Part shown: positions 31,967 through 40,715 of the stretch, piece by piece
Layout: the number at the start of each line of letters is the position of its first letter
How positions within the stretch are numbered: the stretch's first letter is position 1
NCBI RefSeq assembly: GCF_003570715.1
Contig: NZ_QXXQ01000023.1
Coordinates: 1-40,819, forward strand
Length of the DNA: 40,819 nucleotides
Reading direction: 5' to 3'
DNA from: Gemmobacter lutimaris
GTDB lineage: Bacteria; Pseudomonadota; Alphaproteobacteria; Rhodobacterales; Rhodobacteraceae
Position numbers and translations under genes: made by a program
The notes under the pieces: model-generated
What the model saw: the letters and a program-made list of their open reading frames with translations, nothing else
Told to the model about the DNA's origin: nothing
The model's database searches: none

Positions 31967-31988
31967 ATTGTCGACAAAATTATTGACA
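31967..31988. promoter_or_regulatory. second TTGTCGACAA operator with TTGACA -35, upstream of binding-protein gene
   Basis: TTGTCGACAA (31968-31977) is a perfect 10-bp palindrome, followed by ATTGACA (31982-31988), whose TTGACA could be the -35 element. The same two elements occur upstream of gntR at 31074-31120. It lies about 130 nt upstream of the binding-protein start, within the 257-nt gap 31851-32107. Confidence 0.6.
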
Positions 31989-32107
31989 GAAAAGTCGTCA
32001 CCCCGCACTCTGGACTGGTCCACCGCCGGAATCGGACGGAAGACCTTTGCAACCGCCGGAGAAGCCCGCATCAGACGGACGGGCCGGCACCTTGACAGGG
32101 ATAGACC

Positions 32108-33673
32108 ATGACCAGCCTCAAAGCCTCGCTTCTTTCCTGCGTCGCGCTTGCCTGTTTCGCGGGCGACGCCTCGGCCCAGACGCTCCGCTGGGGTGCGGCG
32201 CGCGATATCAACTCGCTTGATCCCTATTCCTACGGATCGACCTTCACCATCAGCTTCCTGAACCACGTCTACGAAGGGCTTGTGCGCTACAACGACAAGC
32301 TGGAAATCGAGCCGGCGCTGGCCACCGAATGGGAAGTGCTGCCCGGCAATGTCTGGCGCTTCAAGCTGCGGCAGGGCGTCAAATTCCATGATGGCGCCGA
32401 GTTCACCGCCGATGATGTGGTCGCCTCGCTGACCCGCGTCAGCCACCCGGATTCGCCCCTGCGCGGCAACCTGCCCGCCTATGTCTCCTCCGCCAAGGTC
32501 GATGATTATACCGTCGACATCACGGTGAACGGCACCTACCCGCTGCTGCTGAACGACCTGACCAACATCCATATGTTCGATGCGGGCTGGCTGAAGGACC
32601 ACAATGCCGAAGTCCCGACCGACGTCGCCAAGAAGGTCGAGGGTTACCCGACCTTCAACGCCAATGGCACCGGCCCGTTCAGCGTCGAAAGCCGCGTGCC
32701 CGACAGCAAGACCGTTCTCGTCGTGAACGAAGGCTGGTGGGATACGCCGCAGCACAACCTCAAGCGCATCGAGTTCACCCCCATCGCCTCGGATGCCACC
32801 CGCGTCGCCGCACTGCTGTCGGGCGAGATCGACTTTACCGAAAAGGCCCCGATCCAGGATCTGCCCCGCCTCGAATCCACACCCACCGTCAAGGTGCTGG
32901 AAGGCAGCGAGCTGCGCACCATCATGTTCGGCTTCACCTTTGCCGACAAGCTGCACAACGGCCAGCCCAACCTGTTCAAGGACAAGAAGATGCGCGAGGC
33001 CGTCGCCGCCGCCATCGACCTTGACCTGATCCAGAAGAAGGTGATGCGCGGCAAGTCGCGCAACGCGGGCACCGTGGTCGCCCCGGCGATCCCCGGCTAT
33101 GACGCGGCGCTGGATACGCCCAATGCCTATGATCCCGAAAAGGCCGCCGCGCTGATCAAGGAACTGGGTGCCGAAGGTTATGAATTCGAGATCGTCTGCG
33201 CCAATGATGTCTGGCTGAACGAAGAGGAAATCTGCAACGCGCTGGTGTCCATGCTGACCCGCGCCGGGCTGAAGCCCACGCTGTCGATCGGTCCGAATGC
33301 GGTGCAGCAGATCAAGCAGACCAATGGCGAAGCCGATATGTTCAGCTTCGGCTGGGCCAACGAGCCGATGCTCGACAGCTATTCGATCCTGCTTCAGGTG
33401 TTCCACTCGAAATCCGACAATGCGGGCGTGTTCAACTGGGGCGGCTGGGTCTATCCTGACCTCGACAAGCTGGTCGATGCCGCCTCGACCGAACTGGACC
33501 GCGCCAAACGCCTCGCCATGCAGTCCGAGGCGCTGAAGATCGTGAAGGACGAGCTGATCATGCTGCCCTTCCACCAGCAGCCGATGGCATGGGCCACGTC
33601 GGACAAGGTGGAAAGCGTCGTGCAGCTTTCCGACAACAAGGGCCGTCACTGGATGACCCGTATGGCGGAATGA
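32108..33673 (+). CDS. ABC transporter solute-binding protein, family 5
   Basis: 521 aa with a clear Sec signal peptide, MTSLKASLLSCVALACFAG, cleaved near ASA-QTLRW. The mature protein has the SBP_bac_5 features LRWGAARDINSLDPYS, WRFKLRQGVKFHDGAEFT and GTGPFSVES, with VFNWGGWVYPDLDKLVDAA near the end. It serves a periplasmic binding role for the transporter encoded downstream. A very strong hairpin follows the stop. The embedded amidohydrolase genes suggest an N-containing ligand such as a cyclic amide or heterocycle rather than a peptide; this is inference. Confidence 0.93.
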   Translation: MTSLKASLLSCVALACFAGDASAQTLRWGAARDINSLDPYSYGSTFTISFLNHVYEGLVRYNDKLEIEPALATEWEVLPGNVWRFKLRQGVKFHDGAEFTADDVVASLTRVSHPDSPLRGNLPAYVSSAKVDDYTVDITVNGTYPLLLNDLTNIHMFDAGWLKDHNAEVPTDVAKKVEGYPTFNANGTGPFSVESRVPDSKTVLVVNEGWWDTPQHNLKRIEFTPIASDATRVAALLSGEIDFTEKAPIQDLPRLESTPTVKVLEGSELRTIMFGFTFADKLHNGQPNLFKDKKMREAVAAAIDLDLIQKKVMRGKSRNAGTVVAPAIPGYDAALDTPNAYDPEKAAALIKELGAEGYEFEIVCANDVWLNEEEICNALVSMLTRAGLKPTLSIGPNAVQQIKQTNGEADMFSFGWANEPMLDSYSILLQVFHSKSDNAGVFNWGGWVYPDLDKLVDAASTELDRAKRLAMQSEALKIVKDELIMLPFHQQPMAWATSDKVESVVQLSDNKGRHWMTRMAE

Positions 33674-33680
33674 CCCTTGC

Positions 33681-33708
33681 GGCACGGCCCCCGCTGCGGG
33701 GCCGTGCC
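33681..33708 (+). terminator. strong hairpin after binding-protein gene
   Basis: GGCACGGCCCC (33681-33691) and GGGGCCGTGCC (33698-33708) form a perfect 11-bp stem with a 6-nt loop, 8 nt after the stop codon. There is no T-tract, so it may stabilise the upstream mRNA 3' end rather than terminate. Confidence 0.6.
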
Positions 33709-33740
33709 GTGACGCGCATCCGCAACAAGGGGGCCTCGCC

Positions 33741-34712
33741 TTGATCGTATTTCTCATAAAACGTCTGGCCAATGCGGCGCTGGTCATGCTGGCCGTGGCG
33801 CTCATGGCCTTCCTGATCTTCCGCTTCGTCGGCGATCCCGTACAGCTGATGGTCAACGAACAGACCACGCAGGCCGAAAAGGACGCGCTGCGCGAAAACC
33901 TCGGCCTGAATGATCCCGTCGCAGTGCAGTTCCTGCGCTTTGTCGGCAATGCGGTGCAGGGGGATTTCGGTGTCTCCTACCGCAACCAGCAAGAGGTGAT
34001 GAGCCTCATCGCCGAACGTTTCCCCGCCACGATCGAGCTTGTTCTGCTGGCCACCATCATCTCGCTGGTCGTCGGCGTGCCGCTCGGCGTCTATACCGCC
34101 ATCCATCGCGGCAGCTGGGCCAGCGAGGGCTTGCAGTTCCTGTCGATCATCGGCGTCTCGCTGCCAAGTTTCGTCATCGGCATCCTGCTGATCCTCGTCT
34201 TTTCGGTCATGCTCAACATCGCACCGGCCTTCGGGCGGGGCGAGGTGGTCAGCATCGGCTGGTGGACCACGGGTCTTCTGACCCCTTCGGGCCGGGCCGC
34301 GCTGATCCTGCCCTCGGTCGCACTGTCGCTGTACCAGATCACGCTGGTGATGCGTCTGGTCCGCGCCGAGATGATGGAGGTTCTGCGCTCGGATTTCGTG
34401 AAATTCGCGCGGGCCCGCGGCGTCCCGCGCTGGCGCATCCACTATGTCCATGCCCTGCGCAACTGCCTGATGCCGGTGGTGACGATGACCGCCATGAACA
34501 TCGGCTCGCTGATCGCCTTCGCCCTGATCACGGAAACGGTGTTCCAGTGGCCGGGCATGGGGATGCTGTTCATCCAGGCGGTCACCTTCGTCGATATCCC
34601 GGTCATGGCGGCCTATCTCTGCATCGTTTCCTTCATCTTCGTGGCGCTGAACACGCTGGTCGACATCACCTATGCGCTGATCGACCCGCGCCTGCGCATG
34701 GCAAGAGGCTGA
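33741..34712 (+). CDS. ABC transporter permease, DppB/OppB family
   Basis: 323 aa from a TTG start at 33741 (AAGGGGG about 7 nt upstream); no better ATG exists near the family's usual N-terminus, which here reads IVFLIKRLANAALVMLAVALMAFLIF. About six membrane helices and an EAA loop (FVKFARARGVPRWRIHYVHALRN) are present. It is followed 4 nt later by the DppC-type gene. The unusual TTG may lower its translation relative to the binding protein. Confidence 0.92.
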   Translation: MIVFLIKRLANAALVMLAVALMAFLIFRFVGDPVQLMVNEQTTQAEKDALRENLGLNDPVAVQFLRFVGNAVQGDFGVSYRNQQEVMSLIAERFPATIELVLLATIISLVVGVPLGVYTAIHRGSWASEGLQFLSIIGVSLPSFVIGILLILVFSVMLNIAPAFGRGEVVSIGWWTTGLLTPSGRAALILPSVALSLYQITLVMRLVRAEMMEVLRSDFVKFARARGVPRWRIHYVHALRNCLMPVVTMTAMNIGSLIAFALITETVFQWPGMGMLFIQAVTFVDIPVMAAYLCIVSFIFVALNTLVDITYALIDPRLRMARG

Positions 34713-34716
34713 GCCC

Positions 34717-35649
34717 ATGACCGCGCGTCCCCTCCCCCCCTCGCGGCTGTCCCGCCTGCGCCAGAGCGACCTGTGGTGGTCCTTCACCCATCATCGCGGC
34801 GCCATGATCGCGGCCGCCCTGCTGTTCGTGCTGATCTTCAGCGCCTTCACCGCGCCGCTTTATGTGCCGCAGAACCCGTTCGACCCCGCGCAGCTTGACC
34901 TGCTGAATGCCGAATACCCGCCGATCTGGACAGAGGGCGGGCAATGGCCCTACCTTCTGGGCACCGATACCCAAGGCCGCGACATCCTTTCGGCCATCCT
35001 TTACGGTTCGCGCATTTCCATCCTGATCGGCCTCGCCTCGGTGTTCTTCGCCCTGGTGGTGGGCATCGGCACCGGGCTGGTGGCGGGCTATTACGGCGGG
35101 CTGATCGAAAACCTGCTGATGCGCTTTGGCGACATCCTGCTGTCGATCCCCACCATCCTGATCGCCATTCTGGTCAGCGCCATCGTGCGCGAACTGCTGC
35201 CGCCCTCGCTGCGCGAGGTAGGCGCGGGCGGCGTACTGGTGCTGGCCATCGTGCTGTCAGGCTGGGTGCAATATGCCCGCACCGTACGGGCGCAGACAGC
35301 CGTAGAACGCAGCAAGGAATATGTGCAGGCGGCGCAACTGCTCAGGGTGCCCGCGCGGCGCATCATGTTCCGCCACATCCTGCCCAATACGCTGACCCCG
35401 ATCCTGGTTGCCGCCACGCTGAACTTCGGAATGGCGATCCTGACCGAGGCCACACTGTCCTTCCTCGGCATCGGGATGCCCGCCAGCCAGCCCAGCCTCG
35501 GCACGCTGATCCGGCTGGGCAATCAGTTCCTGTTCTCCGGCATGTGGTGGATCACCGTCTTCCCCGTGCTGCAACTCTGCCTGCTGGTCGTCGCCGTCAA
35601 CATCCTCGGGGATTGGCTGCGGGACGCCCTGAACCCGAAACTGAGGTAA
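34717..35649 (+). CDS. ABC transporter permease, DppC/OppC family
   Basis: 310 aa. A cytosolic N-terminus and first helix (about 29-48) precede the periplasmic LLGTDTQGRDILSAILYGSRIS, the DppC hallmark. The EAA loop EYVQAAQLLRVPARRIMFRHILPN lies near 205-228, and the C-terminal LGDWLRDALNPKLR is typical. It is an inner-membrane partner of the preceding permease. It is followed 3 nt later by an amidohydrolase gene, which shows that the hydrolase belongs to the same transcript. Confidence 0.92.
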   Translation: MTARPLPPSRLSRLRQSDLWWSFTHHRGAMIAAALLFVLIFSAFTAPLYVPQNPFDPAQLDLLNAEYPPIWTEGGQWPYLLGTDTQGRDILSAILYGSRISILIGLASVFFALVVGIGTGLVAGYYGGLIENLLMRFGDILLSIPTILIAILVSAIVRELLPPSLREVGAGGVLVLAIVLSGWVQYARTVRAQTAVERSKEYVQAAQLLRVPARRIMFRHILPNTLTPILVAATLNFGMAILTEATLSFLGIGMPASQPSLGTLIRLGNQFLFSGMWWITVFPVLQLCLLVVAVNILGDWLRDALNPKLR

Positions 35650-35652
35650 GCC

Positions 35653-36855
35653 ATGCAAGATCTGCTGATCCGCAACATCCGCCCGATGGGGGCCGAAGCA
35701 CAGGACATCCTGATCCGCGCGGGCCGCATCGCCGCCATCGGCAAGGGCCTCGCCGCCGAAGGCGCGACGATCGAGGATGGCGCGGGCGCCATCGCCATCC
35801 CGACGCTGGCCGACACCCATACCCATCTCGACAAGACCACCTGGGGCATGCCCTGGTATCCGGGCCGCAAGGGCGGCAGCCTTCAGGATCTGATCGACAA
35901 CGAAAGGAACAGCCGCATTCCGCTGGGCCTGGATGTCCACCGCCAGTCGATGCGTCACGCCATCCAGCTTGTCGAAAACGGCACCGGCCATATTCGCAGC
36001 CATGTCGACATCGACACTGATCACGGGCTGAGCCTGCTGGAAGGCAAGCTCGCCACCCGCACGGCACTGGCGGACGCGGTCGACATGCAGATCGTCGCCT
36101 TCCCACAATCGGGCCTTATGAAACGCCCCGGCACCTACGAGCTGATGGACGAGGCGCTGGCCATGGGGGCGGATGTGGTCGGCGGGCTGGACCCGTCCTC
36201 GATGGACCGCGACCCGAAAGGCTCGCTGGATGCCATCTTCCGGCTGGCCGAAAAACACGGCAAGCCCATCGACATCCACCTGCACGAATATGGCGAACTG
36301 GGCGCCTTCACGCTGGAGGAAATCATCGCCCGCACCCATGCCCTCGGGATGCAGGGTCTGGTCGGCGTCTCGCATTGCTTTTGTCTGGGCATGCCCGATC
36401 CGCTGCGCGTCGGCCCGTTGATGGAGGAGGTGGCAAAAGCCGACATCCGCATCTTCACCACCGGCCACCCTTCGGCAGAGGTGCCCAGCCTGCAAGACAT
36501 GCGCGCGGCGGGGATCAAGGTCGGGCTTGGCTGCGACGGTATCCGTGACACCTGGGGGCCGTGGGGCCAGCCCGACATGCTGCACCGCGCCCGCATCGTC
36601 GGCATGAAGAACCGCATGCGCCGCGATGATGAACTGGAACTGCTGTTGGACGCCGCCTCGCGCGGCGGAGTCGAGGCGATGGGGCTGGAGGCTCCGGGGC
36701 TGGTGCCCGGCGCCCCCGGCGACCTGACACTGGTCGCAGGCGAAACGCTGGCCCATGCCGTTGTCGAGGAAGCGCCCCGCCCGCTGGTGGTGAAACGCGG
36801 GCGGGTCGTGGCGCGGGCGGGCCGGATTGCCCTGCCCGGCGTGGTGATGCCATGA
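35653..36855 (+). CDS. amidohydrolase-superfamily enzyme, cytosine deaminase-like
   Basis: 400 aa, cytosolic TIM-barrel metalloenzyme. Metal ligands are complete and match E. coli CodA: H56 and H58 in THTHLDK, H209 and H211 in DIHLHEYG, H241 in VSHCFCLG and D295 in GLGCDGIRDTWGPWG. Expected reaction: hydrolytic deamination or ring-amide hydrolysis of an N-heterocycle. The N-terminal composite domain (LLIRNIRPMG) and C-terminal RPLVVKRGRVVAR strands are present. It lies between the permease genes (3 nt) and a second amidohydrolase (4-nt overlap), so hydrolysis follows uptake. Substrate may be a pyrimidine, pterin, hydantoin-like or creatinine-like ring; not determinable here. Confidence 0.9.
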   Translation: MQDLLIRNIRPMGAEAQDILIRAGRIAAIGKGLAAEGATIEDGAGAIAIPTLADTHTHLDKTTWGMPWYPGRKGGSLQDLIDNERNSRIPLGLDVHRQSMRHAIQLVENGTGHIRSHVDIDTDHGLSLLEGKLATRTALADAVDMQIVAFPQSGLMKRPGTYELMDEALAMGADVVGGLDPSSMDRDPKGSLDAIFRLAEKHGKPIDIHLHEYGELGAFTLEEIIARTHALGMQGLVGVSHCFCLGMPDPLRVGPLMEEVAKADIRIFTTGHPSAEVPSLQDMRAAGIKVGLGCDGIRDTWGPWGQPDMLHRARIVGMKNRMRRDDELELLLDAASRGGVEAMGLEAPGLVPGAPGDLTLVAGETLAHAVVEEAPRPLVVKRGRVVARAGRIALPGVVMP

Positions 36856-38342
36856 CCCGGCTGACGGATCTGCCGCTTGGCACCACCCTGCCCGGCCGCA
36901 CCGCTCTGACCGCGCAATGGGTGCTGGGCCATGCCGGGGGGCAGCATTGCCTGATCCCCGGTGGCGAGGTGGTGTTCGAGGCGGGCCGCATCCTGCATGT
37001 CGGGCCGCGCTTTCCGGGTGAGGTCGCACGGCGCATCGACCTGGGCCGCGCGCTGATCTCGCCGGGGCTGATCGACCTTGACGCGCTGTCCGACCTCGAC
37101 ACCACCGTGCTGGCCATCGACCACCAGCCCGGCTGGGCCAAGGGCCGGGTCTGGCCGCGCAGCTATGTCGACCGTGGCCCCTACGAGATGTATGCGCCCG
37201 AGGAACTGGCCTTCCAGAAGCGCTTTGCCTTCGCGCAACTGCTGCTGAACGGCATCACCACCGCCGCGCCCATTGCCTCGCTGTTCTACCGCGAATGGGG
37301 CGAGACGGCCGCCGAATTTACCGCCGCCGCCGATGCGGCGGGCGAGATGGGTCTGCGGGTCTATCTGTCGCCCGCCTATCGCTCGGGCGGCATGGTTCTG
37401 GAAGGCCCCGGCCAGATGGAGCCGGTGTTTGACGAGCCGCGCGGCATGGAAGGGCTGGAGGCCGCCATCGCCTTCATCACCGCACAGGAGGGCCGCCATG
37501 GCGGTCTGGTGCGCGGCATGCTGGCACCCGACCGGGTGGAAACCTGCACCCTGCCGCTGCTGCGCCGAACCATGGACGCCGCCGCCGATCTGGGATGCAA
37601 GGTGCGCCTGCATATGGCGCAGGGCGAGATGGAGGTGCAGACCGTCCGCCGCCTGCACGGCACCACCGCGCCCGACTGGCTGGCGCGGGCCGGGCTGCTC
37701 AGCGACCGGCTGATCGCGCCCCATGCCACCAATGCCACCGAAACCGATCTTGCGCATTACGCCGCCCATGGGGTCAGCGTCGTGCATTGCCCGCTGGTCT
37801 CGGCCCGTTTCGGGTCTGCCTTGCGCAGCTTCGGGCGGCTGAAGGCGGCGGGGATCAACCTGTGCATGGGGACCGATACCGTCCCCGCCGACATGCTGAT
37901 GAACCTGATGGCGGGCCTTCTGGCCGCGCGCCTAGCCGATCCGGGGGCGCCGCACCAGTCCAGCGCCGATTTCTGGGATGCGGCCACGCTGGGCGGTGCC
38001 CGCGCGCTGAACCGCGACGATCTGGGGCGGCTTGCCCCCGGTGCGTGCGCAGATATGGCAGTCTTCCGGCTGGATGATGCGGTGATGACCCCGGCCATCG
38101 ACCCGATCACTACGCTGGTCGCGGGCGGCACCGGCCGCGTCACGCAGGCCACCTTCGTCGACGGGCGGCTGTCGATGTGCGAGGGCCGCGTGGCCGGCAT
38201 CGACCTTGCCGCCGCACAATCCCGCGCGCAGGCCCAGTTCGACGGGCTGGTCGCCAAATACCCCGAACGGAGCTGGCAGCATCCGCCCGTCTCCGACCTT
38301 TTCCCCCCCAGCTACCCCATCCGCGAGGAAGCCATCCCATGA
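36852..38342 (+). CDS. amidohydrolase-superfamily protein (AtzA/TrzA-like) lacking the HxH motif
   Basis: 496 aa, overlapping the previous gene by 4 nt. It resembles the chlorohydrolase/guanine-deaminase branch: H254 in RLHMAQGEM, H291 in IAPHATN and D342 in MGTDTVPADM align with family metal and base positions, and the end carries the usual LAPGACADMAVFRLD. The N-terminal HxH expected after PGLI is replaced by DLDALSD (D75, D77), with no alternative HxH nearby. So the first metal-binding element is absent or substituted by aspartate. It could be an altered-metal enzyme, a divergent subfamily or a non-catalytic partner of the preceding hydrolase. Followed by the ATPase gene with a 4-nt overlap. 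Confidence 0.88.
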   Translation: MTRLTDLPLGTTLPGRTALTAQWVLGHAGGQHCLIPGGEVVFEAGRILHVGPRFPGEVARRIDLGRALISPGLIDLDALSDLDTTVLAIDHQPGWAKGRVWPRSYVDRGPYEMYAPEELAFQKRFAFAQLLLNGITTAAPIASLFYREWGETAAEFTAAADAAGEMGLRVYLSPAYRSGGMVLEGPGQMEPVFDEPRGMEGLEAAIAFITAQEGRHGGLVRGMLAPDRVETCTLPLLRRTMDAAADLGCKVRLHMAQGEMEVQTVRRLHGTTAPDWLARAGLLSDRLIAPHATNATETDLAHYAAHGVSVVHCPLVSARFGSALRSFGRLKAAGINLCMGTDTVPADMLMNLMAGLLAARLADPGAPHQSSADFWDAATLGGARALNRDDLGRLAPGACADMAVFRLDDAVMTPAIDPITTLVAGGTGRVTQATFVDGRLSMCEGRVAGIDLAAAQSRAQAQFDGLVAKYPERSWQHPPVSDLFPPSYPIREEAIP

Positions 38343-39331
38343 CCGAGCAGCCGACGCTTGATGTCCGCAATCTGCGGGTGGAATTTCCGGGCCGTCATGG
38401 CACGGTCACCGCGCTGGACGATGTGAGCCTTACCATCCGTCCGGGTGAGATTCTGGGGGTCGTGGGCGAATCCGGTGCGGGCAAGTCGATGACCGGCCTC
38501 GCCGTGCAGCGCCTGCTGGAGCCGCCGGGCCATATCGCGGGGGGTGAGGTCTGGCTGAACGGCCGCCGCATCGACCAGTTGCCCGAACCGCAGATGGAAA
38601 AGATCAGGGGCCGCGAGATCGGCGCGATCTTTCAGGACCCGCTGACCTCGCTCAACCCGCTGTTTTCGGTCGGGCGGCAGCTGGTCGAAACCATCCGCCT
38701 GCACAGCGACCTGTCAAAGCCCGCTGCCCGCGCCCGTGCAGTGGACCTGCTGGCCGAGGTCGGCATCCCCGCCCCTGCCGAACGGGTGGATCATTTCCCG
38801 CACCAGTTCTCCGGCGGTATGCGGCAGCGGGTGGTCATCGCCCTCGCCCTCGCCGCGCGGCCCAGGCTGGTCATCGCGGATGAACCGACCACCGCACTTG
38901 ATGTCTCGATCCAGGCGCAGATCACCGCGCTCTTGCGCAAGCTCTGCAAGGATCACGGCACGGCGGTGATGCTGGTGACACATGACATGGGCGTCATCGC
39001 CGAAACCGCGGACCGGGTGGCGGTGATGTATGCGGGCCGTCTGGTCGAGATCGGCCCGGTGGCCGAGGTCGTGGCCCGCCCCTCACATCCCTACACGCGC
39101 GGGCTGATGGGCTCGATCCCCACGCTGGGCGCCCGTGTGCCGCGTCTGGCGCAGATCGACGGCGCCATGCCGCGCCTCGATGCCATCCCGACCGGCTGCG
39201 CCTTCAACCCGCGCTGCCCGCTGGTGCAGGACCGCTGCCGCCGCGACCGCCCCGACCTGCGCCCGATGGGCGCGGGCCTCGCCGCCTGCTGGATAGACCC
39301 CGCCGCTGCCGCCACGGAGACCGCCGCATGA
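38339..39331 (+). CDS. ABC transporter ATPase, DppD/OppD family
   Basis: 330 aa from [16 protein letters not shown]. The start overlaps the amidohydrolase stop (ATGA) with GAGGAAG upstream. Walker [10 protein letters not shown]-loop [13 protein letters not shown], signature QFSGGMRQR, Walker [13 protein letters not shown] and the C-terminal Cys domain [15 protein letters not shown] are present. It works with the next ATPase to drive import of the family-5 binding-protein ligand. Confidence 0.93.
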   Translation: MTEQPTLDVRNLRVEFPGRHGTVTALDDVSLTIRPGEILGVVGESGAGKSMTGLAVQRLLEPPGHIAGGEVWLNGRRIDQLPEPQMEKIRGREIGAIFQDPLTSLNPLFSVGRQLVETIRLHSDLSKPAARARAVDLLAEVGIPAPAERVDHFPHQFSGGMRQRVVIALALAARPRLVIADEPTTALDVSIQAQITALLRKLCKDHGTAVMLVTHDMGVIAETADRVAVMYAGRLVEIGPVAEVVARPSHPYTRGLMGSIPTLGARVPRLAQIDGAMPRLDAIPTGCAFNPRCPLVQDRCRRDRPDLRPMGAGLAACWIDPAAAATETAA

Positions 39332-40317
39332 TCCCCCACACCGCCCCCTCCGCCCTGACCGTCAGCGCCATGACCCGGCGGTTCGACGTCTCCGCCCCTT
39401 GGCTGAACCGCGTCATCGAACGCAAGCCCCGCCTCTTCGTCCGCGCCGTCGACGATGTCAGCTTCGAGGTGCCTAAGGGCGGCTGCCTCAGCCTTGTGGG
39501 CGAATCCGGCTGTGGCAAATCCACCGTAGCGCGGCTGGTCACCGGGCTTTACGCCCCGTCCGAAGGCAGCATCGCCTTCGCCCCCGGTCCCGATGGCCGC
39601 CCGCTGTCGGTGCAGATGATCTTTCAGGACCCCTACGCCAGCCTCAACCCGCGCTGGCGGGTGTTCGACATCATCGCCGAACCCCTGCGCGAGCTGAAAC
39701 TGCGCGAAACCGAGGTCGAAATCGCCGACCGTGTGGCGGAACTTCTGAAAACCGTGGGGCTGACCGCCAGCGACGGCCGCAAGTTCCCGCATGAATTTTC
39801 CGGCGGGCAGCGGCAGCGCATTTCCATCGCCCGCGCCCTCGCCTCCGAGCCGGACTTCCTCGTCTGCGACGAGCCGACTTCGGCGCTGGACGTGTCGGTG
39901 CAGGCCCAGATCCTCAACCTGATGCGCCGCCTTCAGGACGAGATGGGCCTGACCTATCTGTTCATCAGCCATGACATGAGCGTGGTGCGCCACATGTCTG
40001 ACCAGATTGCAGTGATGTATCTGGGCCGCATCGTCGAACAGGCGCCGACCGAGGTGCTGTTCGCCCATCCGCGCCATCCCTATACACAGCTGCTGCTGGA
40101 AACGATCCCCAATGTCACCGCCCCGCGCCGGGATCGCGAGCCGCAGGCAGGCGAGGTGCCCAGCCCGCTGAAGCCACCCTCGGGCTGCACCTTCCATCCG
40201 CGCTGCCCACAGTCCGACAGCCGCTGTTCCGCTGAACGGCCGGAAATGACGACGATGCCCGATGGCAGCCGCGTCGCCTGCCATCGCGTGGAGGAGATGA
40301 TGGCGCGGATGGCGTGA
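39328..40317 (+). CDS. ABC transporter ATPase, DppF/OppF family
   Basis: 329 aa starting [13 protein letters not shown], overlapping the preceding gene by 4 nt. Walker A GESGCGKS, Q-loop FQDPYASLNPRWR, signature EFSGGQRQR, Walker B FLVCDEPTSALD and C-terminal GCTFHPRCPQSDSRC are all present. It completes the transporter: binding protein, two permeases, two ATPases, with two hydrolase genes between the permeases and ATPases. It is the last gene of the operon; no strong terminator was seen after it. Confidence 0.93.
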   Translation: MIPHTAPSALTVSAMTRRFDVSAPWLNRVIERKPRLFVRAVDDVSFEVPKGGCLSLVGESGCGKSTVARLVTGLYAPSEGSIAFAPGPDGRPLSVQMIFQDPYASLNPRWRVFDIIAEPLRELKLRETEVEIADRVAELLKTVGLTASDGRKFPHEFSGGQRQRISIARALASEPDFLVCDEPTSALDVSVQAQILNLMRRLQDEMGLTYLFISHDMSVVRHMSDQIAVMYLGRIVEQAPTEVLFAHPRHPYTQLLLETIPNVTAPRRDREPQAGEVPSPLKPPSGCTFHPRCPQSDSRCSAERPEMTTMPDGSRVACHRVEEMMARMA

Positions 40318-40715
40318 TGCCGGGGATGCAGGGGATGCAGGGCCCCTCACTTCTTGCGCGCCAGAGGCCTTCCCACGCCGAAAGAGGCCGGAAATCCAGA
40401 CCCAAGAATGATGCCAACAAGCAGAACCCATGCGGCGCACTTGCTTGGCACAGCCTCCAGCGCAACCCTATGTCCGGATACCCCGCAGCCTCCGGCTGCT
40501 GGTGAACACCAGCCGCCCTGTCTCACGCCGAAACTGCGGCGTCGGTCTGTTCCCGTTTCAGATCGAAAGCACCCGGGACTGCGCCCCACATTTTGTGGGT
40601 AATTCAATCCGATGGGTTAACTTCTTGTTCACGATAATAACCCATACGTTTCGAAGGACATAAATAGCATTTCAATCTGTAGTTCTTAATGCCTAGGGTC
40701 AGGACCCATTGATCG
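40318..40715. other. gene-free gap before the IS5-type fragment
   Basis: Nothing convincing is encoded. GGGGATGCA is repeated in tandem at 40322-40339. CCCACA-TTT-TGTGGG (40585-40599) is a small hairpin, and ATGGGTTA (40612-40619) with TAACCCAT (40638-40645) are inverted repeats with an AT-rich spacer. A short hydrophobic minus-strand frame (to 40347) is not a recognised protein. The IS end probably lies near 40693-40715. Confidence 0.45.

Noticed and set aside
31769-33949. Long minus-strand open frame (726 codons) opposite the binding-protein gene
   Set aside because: It lies entirely antisense to a clear signal-peptide-bearing binding protein, has low-complexity His/Gln/Gly-rich composition typical of GC-rich shadows, and no ribosome site or family match.
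36135-37787. Minus-strand open frame (550 codons) opposite both amidohydrolases
   Set aside because: It spans two real coupled genes on the other strand and shows only compositional bias.
40322-40339. Tandem GGGGATGCA repeats as a CRISPR or iteron start
   Set aside because: Only two 9-bp copies with no spacers and no replication or Cas genes nearby.
40347-40607. Minus-strand frame ending in a hydrophobic stretch plus ARKK, resembling a PEP/VPLPA-CTERM sorting tail
   Set aside because: The expected VPxPA motif is not present, the upstream part is low-complexity and no ribosome site was seen; the hydrophobic run is likely chance.
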